A DNA stretch of 64,000 nt from assembly GCF_900177625.1 (NCBI RefSeq), contig NZ_FXAU01000001.1, positions 172,326 through 236,325 of the forward strand, read 5' to 3'. How positions within the stretch are numbered: the stretch's first letter is position 1; the number at the start of each line of letters is the position of its first letter. The notes beneath the pieces are model-generated. The model made no database searches and had not been told where the DNA came from. It saw nothing but the letters and a program-made list of their open reading frames with translations. Positions 25,289 through 33,474 of the stretch are shown piece after piece. A program made the translations under genes and the position numbers. This DNA comes from Sphingobacterium psychroaquaticum (GTDB lineage: Bacteria > Bacteroidota > Bacteroidia > Sphingobacteriales > Sphingobacteriaceae).

Positions 25289-25296
25289 TATATTTG
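25289..25296 (+). promoter_or_regulatory. -7 box of the Hdr-like iron-sulfur genes
   Basis: TATATTTG fits TAnnTTTG and lies 23 bp before the ATG at 25320. There is no clear -33 element. Confidence 0.45.
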
Positions 25297-25319
25297 TAAT
25301 TGAACCTGAAATATTAGTT

Positions 25320-26612
25320 ATGATAAGTCAACTCATATTTTTTATTTTATTCGCCGTTGCGATCGTCTTTTTTGCACGTAACGCGAAGAAAATATATAGA
25401 AACATTAAACTCGGCCGCGCGACACAGCGAACGGACAATCCAGGTGAACGATTTCGGATTATGGCCATGGTCGCTTTAGGACAGCAAAAAATGTTCAAGA
25501 AGCCGCTAGCGGCGATCCTCCACGTTTTTGTTTACGTTGGTTTCTGTATCATTAATATTGAGATGCTCGAAATCGTCATCGATGGCTTATTTGGGACCCA
25601 TCGGGTTCTTTCTGTAATGGGTAGTTTTTATGATTTCTTGATTTACGCCTTTGAATGGCTAGCGCTTGCTGTACTGGTGAGCTGTGTTATCTTTTTCATT
25701 CGTAGAAACGTATTACATATTTATCGATTCGGCGGACGAGAACTACTAAAATGGCCGCGTACGGACGCAAATATCATCTTGATTACGGAGATTCTCTTGA
25801 TGGCAGCATTTCTAACCATGAATGCTGCCGACGGTAAGCTCCAGCAATTAGGTGCCGACGGTTATCATACCGCGGGAGCATTTCCGGTTAGTCAATATTT
25901 GGTCGGGCTATTACCCGATAACATAAATGGTTTAGTGATGGTCGAACGCTTTTGTTGGTGGTTCCACATTATTGGTGTTCTTTTATTTCTAAATTATCTG
26001 CCGCTATCAAAGCACCTCCATATTATCTTAGCGTTCCCGAACACGTATTTCTCCAACCTAACTCCTAAAGGCAAACTAAACAATATCGAAAGTGTAACAG
26101 CAGAAGTAAAAGCCATGTTGGACCCAAGTTTGCCACCACCGTCTGGTGAAGTGACACGCTTTGGGGTAAAAGATGTGCAAGACTTGACCTGGAAAAATCT
26201 ACTTGATGCTTATACGTGTACCGAATGTGGACGCTGTACAGCAAGCTGTCCGGCCAATATTACGGGTAAATTATTGTCACCGCGGAAGATTATGATGGAT
26301 ACACGGGACAGGGTTACCGAAGTGGGCAAACAAATTGATCAAAAAGGAAGCTTTGAAGACGACGGTAAATCCTTGTTGGATACATACATTACTCGGGAGG
26401 AAATTTGGGCGTGTATCAGCTGCAATGCTTGTGTTGAACAATGTCCAGTCAATATCAATCCTCTGGAAATTATTATAGGCTTACGTCAGTACGCCGTGAT
26501 GGAGGAGTCGCAAGCACCAAGCAGCATCAACGGCATGTTCAGTAATTTAGAAAACAACGGTGCCCCGTGGAAATATGCACAAGCAGACCGCGCAAACTGG
26601 GCCAACCAATAA
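25320..26612 (+). CDS. Membrane-bound 4Fe-4S protein (HdrE/NarI-like plus ferredoxin domain)
   Basis: 430 residues. The N-terminal 250 residues hold about five TM helices with candidate haem-ligating His. A cytoplasmic ferredoxin domain follows with two 4Fe-4S motifs, CTECGRCTASCP near 300 and CISCNACVEQCP near 368. The layout matches heterodisulfide-reductase-related electron-transfer proteins. The partner CCG-domain protein starts 15 bp downstream. The pair may pass electrons between menaquinol and an unknown soluble acceptor. ATG 25320 is chosen over a TTG start that would overlap the -7 box. Confidence 0.85.
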   Translation: MISQLIFFILFAVAIVFFARNAKKIYRNIKLGRATQRTDNPGERFRIMAMVALGQQKMFKKPLAAILHVFVYVGFCIINIEMLEIVIDGLFGTHRVLSVMGSFYDFLIYAFEWLALAVLVSCVIFFIRRNVLHIYRFGGRELLKWPRTDANIILITEILLMAAFLTMNAADGKLQQLGADGYHTAGAFPVSQYLVGLLPDNINGLVMVERFCWWFHIIGVLLFLNYLPLSKHLHIILAFPNTYFSNLTPKGKLNNIESVTAEVKAMLDPSLPPPSGEVTRFGVKDVQDLTWKNLLDAYTCTECGRCTASCPANITGKLLSPRKIMMDTRDRVTEVGKQIDQKGSFEDDGKSLLDTYITREEIWACISCNACVEQCPVNINPLEIIIGLRQYAVMEESQAPSSINGMFSNLENNGAPWKYAQADRANWANQ

Positions 26613-26627
26613 TTAAGACACATATCT

Positions 26628-27422
26628 ATGGAAAATACATTTCACGTACCCACTGTTGCTGAATTGATGGCGAAAGGTCAAACTCCAGATTTATTATTCT
26701 GGGTAGGCTGTGCCGGAAGTTTTGACGAGCGGGCGCAACGCATAACGAAAGATATATGTAAAATTTTAAATCATGTCGGTCTGAATTATGCGATTTTAGG
26801 AACCGAAGAAAGTTGCACTGGAGACCCTGCAAAACGTGCAGGTAACGAGTTTTTATTTCAGATGCAGGCCATGATGAACATTGAAATCTTAAATGGTTAT
26901 GAGATAAAAAAAATCGTTACCGCTTGTCCACATTGCTTCAACACGTTAAAAAATGAATACCCGGAACTGGGCGGAACTTTTGAGGTTATTCACCACACAC
27001 AACTTATCCAAGATCTTATTGATCAAGGAAAACTACGTCCGGATGATGGCCATGTTTTTAAAGGTAAAAAGATTACCTACCATGACCCTTGCTATTTGGG
27101 ACGTGCGAACGAAGTCTATGAAGCACCGCGTAAGGTTTTAGAGTCGCTGGATGCTCAGCTATCTGAATTAAAACGTTGCCGTAGCAATGGCCTTTGTTGT
27201 GGCGCCGGTGGTGCGCAGATGTTTAAAGAACCAGAACCCGGAAATAAAGATGTAAATATTGAACGTATCGAGGATGTCATCGAATCAAAAGCAGAAATCG
27301 TAGCTGCAGCATGCCCTTTCTGTATGACCATGTTAAGCGATGGCGTAAAAATCAAGGAGAAAGAGCAGGAAATTCAAGTTCTCGACATTGCCGAGATCAC
27401 AGCACGCGCAAATAAACTATAA
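26628..27422 (+). CDS. CCG-domain iron-sulfur protein (HdrB/HdrD-C-like)
   Basis: 264 residues. Two cysteine-rich CCG modules are visible. Module 1 has VGCAGSFD near 26, then a Cys and TACPHCFNTL near 97. Module 2 has HDPCYLGR near 150, CRSNGLCCGAGGAQMF near 184-199 and AACPFCMTM near 226. Such modules bind a noncubane 4Fe-4S cluster in HdrB and occur in GlcF, LutA and GlpC. With the membrane protein upstream it looks like a split HdrED. The physiological substrate is unknown. Confidence 0.87.
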   Translation: MENTFHVPTVAELMAKGQTPDLLFWVGCAGSFDERAQRITKDICKILNHVGLNYAILGTEESCTGDPAKRAGNEFLFQMQAMMNIEILNGYEIKKIVTACPHCFNTLKNEYPELGGTFEVIHHTQLIQDLIDQGKLRPDDGHVFKGKKITYHDPCYLGRANEVYEAPRKVLESLDAQLSELKRCRSNGLCCGAGGAQMFKEPEPGNKDVNIERIEDVIESKAEIVAAACPFCMTMLSDGVKIKEKEQEIQVLDIAEITARANKL

Positions 27423-27445
27423 ACTATACACTATTAAACAAAAAG

Positions 27446-27476
27446 AAAGCGCTTTGGATCCCATCCAAGCGCTTTT
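27446..27476. terminator. Bidirectional terminator between convergent genes
   Basis: A stem AAAGCGCTT(T)GGAT / ATCCAAGCGCTTT with one bulged base lies between the CCG protein and the convergent secreted protein gene. Confidence 0.8.
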
Positions 27477-27517
27477 CTTGTTCTATTCCCTATTCATTCC
27501 AAACCAGCCCCTACTCC

Positions 27518-28318
27518 TTATTTTAAGGTAATACGTTTTGCTAAAGTCTTTAATGCGCCACTGTACGAATCCAGTCCACCCATAAAAGGTTTTCGTGTAT
27601 CGGAGAACAGCTGTCTGCCATTGGAATCATAGATTGACAATAGCACTTTTGTATTGTAGTTAGTCGAAGTATAGGTATTATTCGATCGAACAGCGGTACC
27701 TTTCGTTCGATCCTCTTGCTTTTTATCATTGTATGTTGTGACAATCGTGGACGTTCCTTTATTTTCAATTTCATAGGCACCTACTATAACATAGCTCACC
27801 CCTAGTAACTTCGCTAGTTCTTCAGGAACATGGTTTGCTATATCCGAAAGCTGAATTCCTGATTTAGCTAACATAGCATTCGTTGTTCTAGGATCTTGGA
27901 TCTGAAAAGATAATCCACGCGATTTAATCGCATCCACACAAGATTGTTGAATTTCCCGACGCATGGCATCAGTGGTCAATGCCTGATCGTTACTCACGAT
28001 CTCGAAAGGAAGAACCGCAAGCTGGTTGCTCGCCACCACAGAAGGTGTAATTCCAGTTACAGCAGAAGAGTTCCCAAAAGACTCTTCCCTGCCATTTGCA
28101 AAAACAATCTTATTTACCGTTTGCTTTTTGAGCTCATATTGTACCTCCTCCCCGGTGTACGAAAATTTAATAACCTCATCACCTATCGAAACAACCTTTC
28201 CCTTCTTTTGACTACCGTCGCTTAGGTAAATAACATCTTCTCTTTGTTGCGCCATGGTCGTTGTAATATGCACTAAAAACACAACAACATAAATTGACAA
28301 TTTTGATATCAGTTTCAT
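27518..28318 (-). CDS. Secreted protein with CsgG/TolB-like domain
   Basis: 266 residues. The signal peptide ends near TTMAQQ. Residues about 27-75 (VIYLSDGSQKKGKVVSIGDE, then VNKIVFANGREE) form a small beta domain seen in many Bacteroidota exported proteins. Residues about 95-200 (LAVLPFEIVSNDQALTTDAM, then LAKLLGVSYVIVGAYEIE) have the pattern of CsgG/TolB N-terminal-like domains. There is no lipobox. It may be a periplasmic or outer-membrane-associated accessory; function unassigned. No promoter match was found upstream. Confidence 0.7.
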   Translation of the reverse strand: MKLISKLSIYVVVFLVHITTTMAQQREDVIYLSDGSQKKGKVVSIGDEVIKFSYTGEEVQYELKKQTVNKIVFANGREESFGNSSAVTGITPSVVASNQLAVLPFEIVSNDQALTTDAMRREIQQSCVDAIKSRGLSFQIQDPRTTNAMLAKSGIQLSDIANHVPEELAKLLGVSYVIVGAYEIENKGTSTIVTTYNDKKQEDRTKGTAVRSNNTYTSTNYNTKVLLSIYDSNGRQLFSDTRKPFMGGLDSYSGALKTLAKRITLK

Positions 28319-28669
28319 AATTCCAATAATTAGTTTTAATTATTACAGCTTAAATACTTCATAATAGATGACAACTATATCTAACAGATTTTTTCCATTT
28401 ATTGTTTTTACATGATTACTTTTTTTGTGCCGTAAAAATTAATCCCTCGCACAAAAAAACAGGCTTTACGTGTAATCCAGAGGTTAAGCAAGCTGGGCTA
28501 TCCATCTTATAGCCCCCGTTCCGTTAAATATGGGTCTTACAGATAATGAAAAACGAGTAATAACAAATAAACAAGAGGACTTGAGGATTATAGAAAGGTG
28601 GACTGTGCTAAGCTAGAGGTGCCCCCTACTTCCAGCTACAAGAAAACAACAGGTGTATATTTAATAAAA
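28319..28669. other. Gene-free stretch before tRNA-Leu
   Basis: No credible gene on either strand. The only structure seen is a 7-bp hairpin GGGCTAT/ATAGCCC at 28495-28515. The 5' end of the secreted protein mRNA must start within this stretch, but no TAnnTTTG box is visible on the minus strand. Confidence 0.5.
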
Positions 28670-28699
28670 AAGGAGACGACTATAACTAGTCGTCTCCTT
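28670..28699 (-). terminator. Terminator of tRNA-Leu
   Basis: A 13-bp perfect stem (AAGGAGACGACTA and complement) is followed on the minus strand by a T-run, 4 bp after the tRNA 3' end. Confidence 0.85.
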
Positions 28700-28702
28700 A
28701 AG

Positions 28703-28786
28703 TGCCCAGGAGCAGATTCGAACTGCCACGCCCATGCGAGCGCCACCCCCTCAAGATGGTGCGTCTACCAATTTCGCCACCTGGGC
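28703..28786 (-). tRNA. tRNA-Leu(GAG)
   Basis: 84 nt. The acceptor stem is GCCCAGG/CCTGGGC with discriminator A. The anticodon stem CCATC/GGTGG encloses the loop TTGAGGG (anticodon GAG). A long variable arm and a GTTCGAATC T-loop confirm class II tRNA-Leu. CCA is not encoded. A TATTTTTG -7 box (28797-28804, minus strand) lies just upstream. Confidence 0.95.
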
Positions 28787-28796
28787 TTGAGTTGCA

Positions 28797-28804
28797 CAAA
28801 AATA
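28797..28804 (-). promoter_or_regulatory. -7 box of tRNA-Leu
   Basis: Minus-strand TATTTTTG fits TAnnTTTG, with 10 bp between it and the mature tRNA 5' end. No -33 TTTG is seen at standard spacing. Confidence 0.45.
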
Positions 28805-28849
28805 GTTTTTTTCATGAGATTTGGAAAAGAAATCTTTGCCTTTTCACTA

Positions 28850-29728
28850 TTATTTTCCTAAATCCCTCGCTATCAAAGTCTGAATTATACCATCCACCAA
28901 GCCAACGCGTGGTGCCGTAATATTTTTCAAGTGTCCGACCTTCATAATAGTTAAGAAAATCTCCGCAGCAGGGATAATAACATCTGCACGATCTTGTTTT
29001 AACCCCAACACGTGAATCCTATCTTTAAGGGAATATCCATTCAAATAAGTATAAATCGCACGCAGCTTTGCGTAGGACATCGGCTTATCCGCTTTTTCAT
29101 TGGCTATACGGGACAATTTATTAATGTTTCCGCCTGTACCGATACCGTATATATTTTTATAGCCCCGCGTACTCTCCCGTACCCAAGTTTTCATTTCTTC
29201 CCACGTTTCCGGCTTATCTTGATTATCCAGAATACGGATGGTACCCAAATTAAACGACTTAGAGGCGACAAGCTCTTGGTTTGCAAAAAGTGAAAGCTCT
29301 GTACTACCACCACCCACATCAATGTACAAATACACCTTATTCGCATCCATCGTATCTTGCAAATGGCTGTTGTAAATAATTTCAGCCTCTTCTGCTCCAC
29401 CAATAATCTGAATATCGATACCTACCTCACGACAGGCTGCGACAATTTCCGGGCCATTATCGGCATCCCGCATCGCTGACGTTGCACAGGCCATGTAGTT
29501 CGTCACCCGGTAAACATCCATCAGGTTCCGAAATGCCTGCATTGTCTTTACCATATTGACAAACTTAGGCTCCGAGATATGGTGCTGGATAAAAGCATCA
29601 TCGCCTAGACGCAATGGAACACGGATCAATGCTTCTTTCTTGAAGCTGACAGGATTTTTTTCTTGGTTTATTTCGGCAATCAATAACCTAACGGCATTGG
29701 AACCGATATCTATAGCTCCGTATCTCAC
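28850..29728 (-). CDS. Ppx/GppA-family phosphatase
   Basis: 292 residues, the short single-domain form of the exopolyphosphatase / guanosine pentaphosphatase family. The ASKHA phosphate-1 motif AIDIGSNAVRLLI is at 5-17 and the phosphate-2 motif YIDVGGGSTELSLF near 138-151. GIGTGGNINKLS follows near 198, and the C-terminal half contains the adenosine-side motif. It may hydrolyse polyphosphate or (p)ppGpp; the sequence does not separate these. The C-terminal HD-like domain of long Ppx is absent. Confidence 0.9.
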   Translation of the reverse strand: MRYGAIDIGSNAVRLLIAEINQEKNPVSFKKEALIRVPLRLGDDAFIQHHISEPKFVNMVKTMQAFRNLMDVYRVTNYMACATSAMRDADNGPEIVAACREVGIDIQIIGGAEEAEIIYNSHLQDTMDANKVYLYIDVGGGSTELSLFANQELVASKSFNLGTIRILDNQDKPETWEEMKTWVRESTRGYKNIYGIGTGGNINKLSRIANEKADKPMSYAKLRAIYTYLNGYSLKDRIHVLGLKQDRADVIIPAAEIFLTIMKVGHLKNITAPRVGLVDGIIQTLIARDLGK

Positions 29729-29824
29729 GTATGTATCTTTATAATTAAAATAATCGATCTAAAAAATATACACAAGTATAGTAAATCAAATATTAATTTA
29801 ATATTAAGTCAAATAATAAACAAA

Positions 29825-29853
29825 AAAGGAATGTGATTCTCTCACATTCCTTT
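29825..29853 (-). terminator. Terminator of the lipoprotein gene
   Basis: A 12-bp stem AAAGGAATGTGA/TCACATTCCTTT has a five-base loop and a T-run on the minus strand. Confidence 0.85.
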
Positions 29854-29877
29854 CTCATTTATTATAAATATCGTGAC

Positions 29878-30432
29878 TTAGTGATGTCCACCTGCTTGTT
29901 CCTTGCCACCCGCAAGTTTAAACAATTCGGCAACCTTCTCTACGTTTGCTTTTGCAAATTCACGCAAACCTACGTTTGTATTAACGCTTAACCGCTCAAA
30001 CTGTTCTTTGATAATAGCCGATTCATGTTGAACATGTTTTACATAGTCGCTCGCGCCATGTGCCGCCACTGCATGTGTCGCTGTGGTATCCGCTACAGGT
30101 GCCTCGTATTTCGCAGCTCCTTTGATTGGAAAATCGACTTGATTAACCACGGCTAGACTATCTAAAACAGGTAAGATACTACCATAAACTTCCTTAGCTT
30201 TTGCTGCAACTTGCTTAACCTGCGCTTCACTAGCAGACTTTTCGATCGCCGCTGCGTAATCAGCCTCATAAGCCGCTTTTGCACCTACTACTTGAAAAAA
30301 ATGATAAGCATCACCGTCAGCTAAACTAGTATGCGTATATTTCAGTTGATTTTCCTGTGCCGTCTTTGGGTTACAAGAAGCAAAGAACATACTGGCACAC
30401 ACACCTGCAACAAATAAAGTATTTAATTTCAT
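29878..30432 (-). CDS. Small Ala-rich lipoprotein, DUF4142-like
   Basis: 184 residues. The lipobox FFASC predicts lipidation at Cys20. The mature part is all-helical and Ala/Lys/Glu-rich (AKAAYEADYAAAIEKSASEA, YVKHVQHESAIIKEQFERLS), resembling the ferritin-like four-helix DUF4142 lipoproteins of Bacteroidota, though the match is not certain. The C-terminus ends in GGHH. The gene has its own strong promoter and terminator, so it is monocistronic. Confidence 0.65.
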   Translation of the reverse strand: MKLNTLFVAGVCASMFFASCNPKTAQENQLKYTHTSLADGDAYHFFQVVGAKAAYEADYAAAIEKSASEAQVKQVAAKAKEVYGSILPVLDSLAVVNQVDFPIKGAAKYEAPVADTTATHAVAAHGASDYVKHVQHESAIIKEQFERLSVNTNVGLREFAKANVEKVAELFKLAGGKEQAGGHH

Positions 30433-30455
30433 CTCTTATCTATTTATTAATAGGA

Positions 30456-30486
30456 CAAACTTAGATAAATTTGCCCTTATAAACAA
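30456..30486 (-). promoter_or_regulatory. Promoter of the Ala-rich lipoprotein gene
   Basis: Minus-strand TTG (30484-30486) and TAAGTTTG (30456-30463) are separated by 20 bp, a textbook Bacteroidota sigma-A promoter. The predicted leader is about 18 nt. Confidence 0.65.
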
Positions 30487-30532
30487 TATAAATACGTTAT
30501 ACACAGAAGAAATTTGTATCTACACCATACAT

Positions 30533-33103
30533 TTAGGCTAGATTTCTTCCGGCATTTACAACACCATAAATAGTACGTCCGATAAGCTTTTTATAAGCGG
30601 CTTCTTTTTCGGTCGAAACATTATTGTTTAACAGTGTGCGAATAGCATAATGTTGAATGATCAGCAAAGGAAGTACAATTTTCTCACGTGCCAGAATCGA
30701 AGCTCTATCGATTGGATAATCTTCCATCAACACCTGGGAATTACTAAGCTTCAATGTATAGGCTTTCGTCAGCTCATACTCTTCCCGCAGCATCAGCCAA
30801 AAGTCGCCGAACTTCTCATCGTATTGCATATAAGCTGTAATGTCAAAGTTAGACTTTGTCATAGACATCATACAGTTGTCGATAATGGTCTTAAACATGC
30901 CCGAGCTTTCGTATAGATTTTTGACATAAGACCATAGATTATTCTCCTCGGCCCAACGCAATGCAGTTCCTACGCCAAAGAATCCAGGTATATTTTGTTT
31001 CAACTGGCTCCAAGAGGTCACAAAACTAATGGCCCGCAAATCTTCCAAACGCAATTCTTTCCCATTATTTCGCTTCACTGGACGACTACTAATATTCACG
31101 GCTGAAAGCTCCTTCAATGGACTCAATGTTTCCAGATAAGGCAGAAACAATGGATTTTTACGAAGAGACATAAATTTATTATAACTCTCTTGTGCCATCT
31201 GATCAATAATAGACTTTTGTTTCGCGGTTAGTGTATCTCCCTCCTTTTGCTGCAATTCTGAAATCATCCCCGCCTGTAAAAGCTGTTCAATATTATATTG
31301 CGCCGTTTCCAAGGAACCATACTGGCTACTGATTGTCTGCCCTTGAATCGTTAATTGAATATGTTCGTTCGCAATCTCTTTCCCCATAGAAGCATAGAAT
31401 TTTTGCGTTTTACCACCACCACGTGCTGGAGGGCCTCCCCGACCATCAAAGAAGATCAAGTCCACATCATACTCCCTTGCAATCGCGGTCAATTCAATTT
31501 TTGCTTTATAAATAGACCAGTTCGCCATCAGGTATCCGCCATCCTTTGTACTATCGGAAAAACCAAGCATGATCGTCTGTTTGTTACCTCTTCTCTTTAC
31601 ATGTGCAGCATACTCTTTATGTGCATACAACGTACGCATCACATCCGCGGCACGGGATAGGTCATCAACCGTCTCAAATAATGGCACAAAATCGATAGTC
31701 AACGCATCTTTCTTCCAGCCCGACCATAAGAACAACTGCATAAGTCCCAAAATATCGGACGCTTGTTGGCAATTGCTTATAATAAAGCGTTGTGCGGCAC
31801 GCTCACTACCCGATTTTTGAATATCCTTCAACAAATCAATAACCGACAAGGTGTCTACCACCAACGCATCGGCATCATCCCCGAACGAAAGTTCCTTTTC
31901 TGACAAGGTAATTGCTTTTTGTTTGTTTTCTTCCGTTTCAAGATCTCCTACTGCAATTCCCAGGTCAGGATTACGCTCCACCAGGTAGTTAAAGGTATTA
32001 CGTAGAATACTACTATCCTGACGGATATCCAGCGTTGTAAAATAACAACCAAAAGTAACCACCTTACGAATTAAATCTTCCACTAACTCCACAAACAAAC
32101 CATCGTGGTGTTGATTTAGAACATCTTTAACTGCGTTTAAGTTCTCTAAAATTGTTGCCGTTTCATCATTCGGACGCTCCTGCGGATTAAACGAGTTCTC
32201 ATAGAACAGATTCTGTAAAACCTCCAAATATTTCTCCACACCACGGAAAGTAATCCGACGTTTCACGATGCGGAAGTCTCGGTAATAACAACGGAAAAGT
32301 ATGGTGCGCAACATCGCCGCTACTTTTTTAGTACTTTCCGCCGTTACGTTTGGATTTCCATCTCGATCACCACCCGGCCAGAAACCAAGTTCAATCAGCT
32401 GCTTGACACCCTCGATCGGTACTTCCAACTCATTGTCAATCTGCGATTGAATTTCGGAGGCTACTTTATAAAACACATTTTCCAAGAACCAAGCTAAGCT
32501 TGCCGCCTCATCAATAGGTGTTGGTTTTTCCTTATTTATAAAGGGTGTTTTTCCCAATTGCTGCAACAGCAACTGAATATTCGAGACATCATTCAGTTTA
32601 AGTGCTTCGATCAAGTCTGTGATAATCGAAAGAACAGGTCCTGGATAAAACTGGGTCGGGTGTGCTGTAAGCACCAAACGAACGGAGAAATCGTGTAGTT
32701 TATCCACGATTTTCTTTTTCATCTCGGGGTTCTCTTGTGCCCGGCGAAACATCGAATGCAGAAGTCCGGCTTCATCATTCTTACCAATCGCCTGAAAAGC
32801 CGAATCCTCGACCGCATCAAACAAAACAACCTGACGTTCAATATACTGCACGATACGGAACAAAAAATCCAATCGATCTTCTTCCTGCACATATTGTTCA
32901 TACTGCCCAAAGAAACTATCGATAATAGCTTCTGGTGTTAAGTGTTCTTCAATTCCCTTTTCACAATGCGTTGTAAAAAAAGGCAACACAGTCCCTGTAT
33001 GTTGAACCCGTTGAAAGGGCAACGTCAGGAACAAACTCTTATAGAGATCAAAACGTGTTAAGACCTCGTTATTGAAAACAGATTGTTTTTGACTTATTTT
33101 CAT
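30533..33103 (-). CDS. ppc: Phosphoenolpyruvate carboxylase (divergent)
   Basis: 856 residues. It makes oxaloacetate from PEP and bicarbonate to refill the TCA cycle. Family motifs are LTAHPTQF (His148; most have HPTE), GGDRDGNPNV near 240, GFSDSTKDGGYLM near 510-525 and FFDGRGGPPARGGG near 548-561. The last replaces the usual FHGRGG, so the His that contacts bicarbonate in E. coli is Asp here, and the common SIGRGG spacer is PPARGG. The C-terminus NAGRNLA replaces the usual QNTG. The key Arg residues of the loop are kept, so activity is likely. Confidence 0.9.
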   Translation of the reverse strand: MKISQKQSVFNNEVLTRFDLYKSLFLTLPFQRVQHTGTVLPFFTTHCEKGIEEHLTPEAIIDSFFGQYEQYVQEEDRLDFLFRIVQYIERQVVLFDAVEDSAFQAIGKNDEAGLLHSMFRRAQENPEMKKKIVDKLHDFSVRLVLTAHPTQFYPGPVLSIITDLIEALKLNDVSNIQLLLQQLGKTPFINKEKPTPIDEAASLAWFLENVFYKVASEIQSQIDNELEVPIEGVKQLIELGFWPGGDRDGNPNVTAESTKKVAAMLRTILFRCYYRDFRIVKRRITFRGVEKYLEVLQNLFYENSFNPQERPNDETATILENLNAVKDVLNQHHDGLFVELVEDLIRKVVTFGCYFTTLDIRQDSSILRNTFNYLVERNPDLGIAVGDLETEENKQKAITLSEKELSFGDDADALVVDTLSVIDLLKDIQKSGSERAAQRFIISNCQQASDILGLMQLFLWSGWKKDALTIDFVPLFETVDDLSRAADVMRTLYAHKEYAAHVKRRGNKQTIMLGFSDSTKDGGYLMANWSIYKAKIELTAIAREYDVDLIFFDGRGGPPARGGGKTQKFYASMGKEIANEHIQLTIQGQTISSQYGSLETAQYNIEQLLQAGMISELQQKEGDTLTAKQKSIIDQMAQESYNKFMSLRKNPLFLPYLETLSPLKELSAVNISSRPVKRNNGKELRLEDLRAISFVTSWSQLKQNIPGFFGVGTALRWAEENNLWSYVKNLYESSGMFKTIIDNCMMSMTKSNFDITAYMQYDEKFGDFWLMLREEYELTKAYTLKLSNSQVLMEDYPIDRASILAREKIVLPLLIIQHYAIRTLLNNNVSTEKEAAYKKLIGRTIYGVVNAGRNLA

Positions 33104-33393
33104 AATGTATTGTTAATCTTCTTTAAACAGCTCCATAGCCTATCGAGTTAGTGGCATCGAGTTTTTTGACAATATGAACCGGTTTAGTATAAAAAGAAAA
33201 TGTATAAAGTAACAGTATTTCCTCAAAATTGCACTAAAGTATGCAATTATTACATCTAATCAAATTTTAAAATAAAAAAAATATATAAAAATCAGTGTTT
33301 TATTAAAAAATAAGCAAAATAAAACACCTTTACATGGTCGTTCTTTTCAATAATTGTAAAGCTACGTATCCTACATCAATTAGTGAAAGGCAA
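33104..33393. other. Divergent intergenic region ppc / FUSC gene
   Basis: AT-rich with no gene. The promoter of the FUSC gene lies just beyond this stretch. For ppc only an imperfect minus-strand TACTTTAG near 33235 was found. Confidence 0.5.
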
Positions 33394-33425
33394 TTGTTTA
33401 TTCAACAGCTTTTTTTGTATGTTTG
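33394..33425 (+). promoter_or_regulatory. Promoter of the FUSC-ypdA unit
   Basis: TTG (33394-33396) and TATGTTTG (33418-33425) have a 21-bp spacer. The predicted start is near 33430, giving a leader of about 45 nt. Confidence 0.6.
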
Positions 33426-33474
33426 AGCAAAGAAATTTCTCTACACATTATTTTTACGCGCTTTTGATCATTCT

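Noticed and set aside
28598..28920. Plus-strand frames across tRNA-Leu
   Set aside because: They are antisense to the tRNA and its terminator, so they are not genes.
29760..29820. TAATATTTG and TATTATTTG before the ppx/gppA gene as -7 boxes
   Set aside because: They have three bases between TA and TTTG instead of two, and the -33 spacing does not fit.
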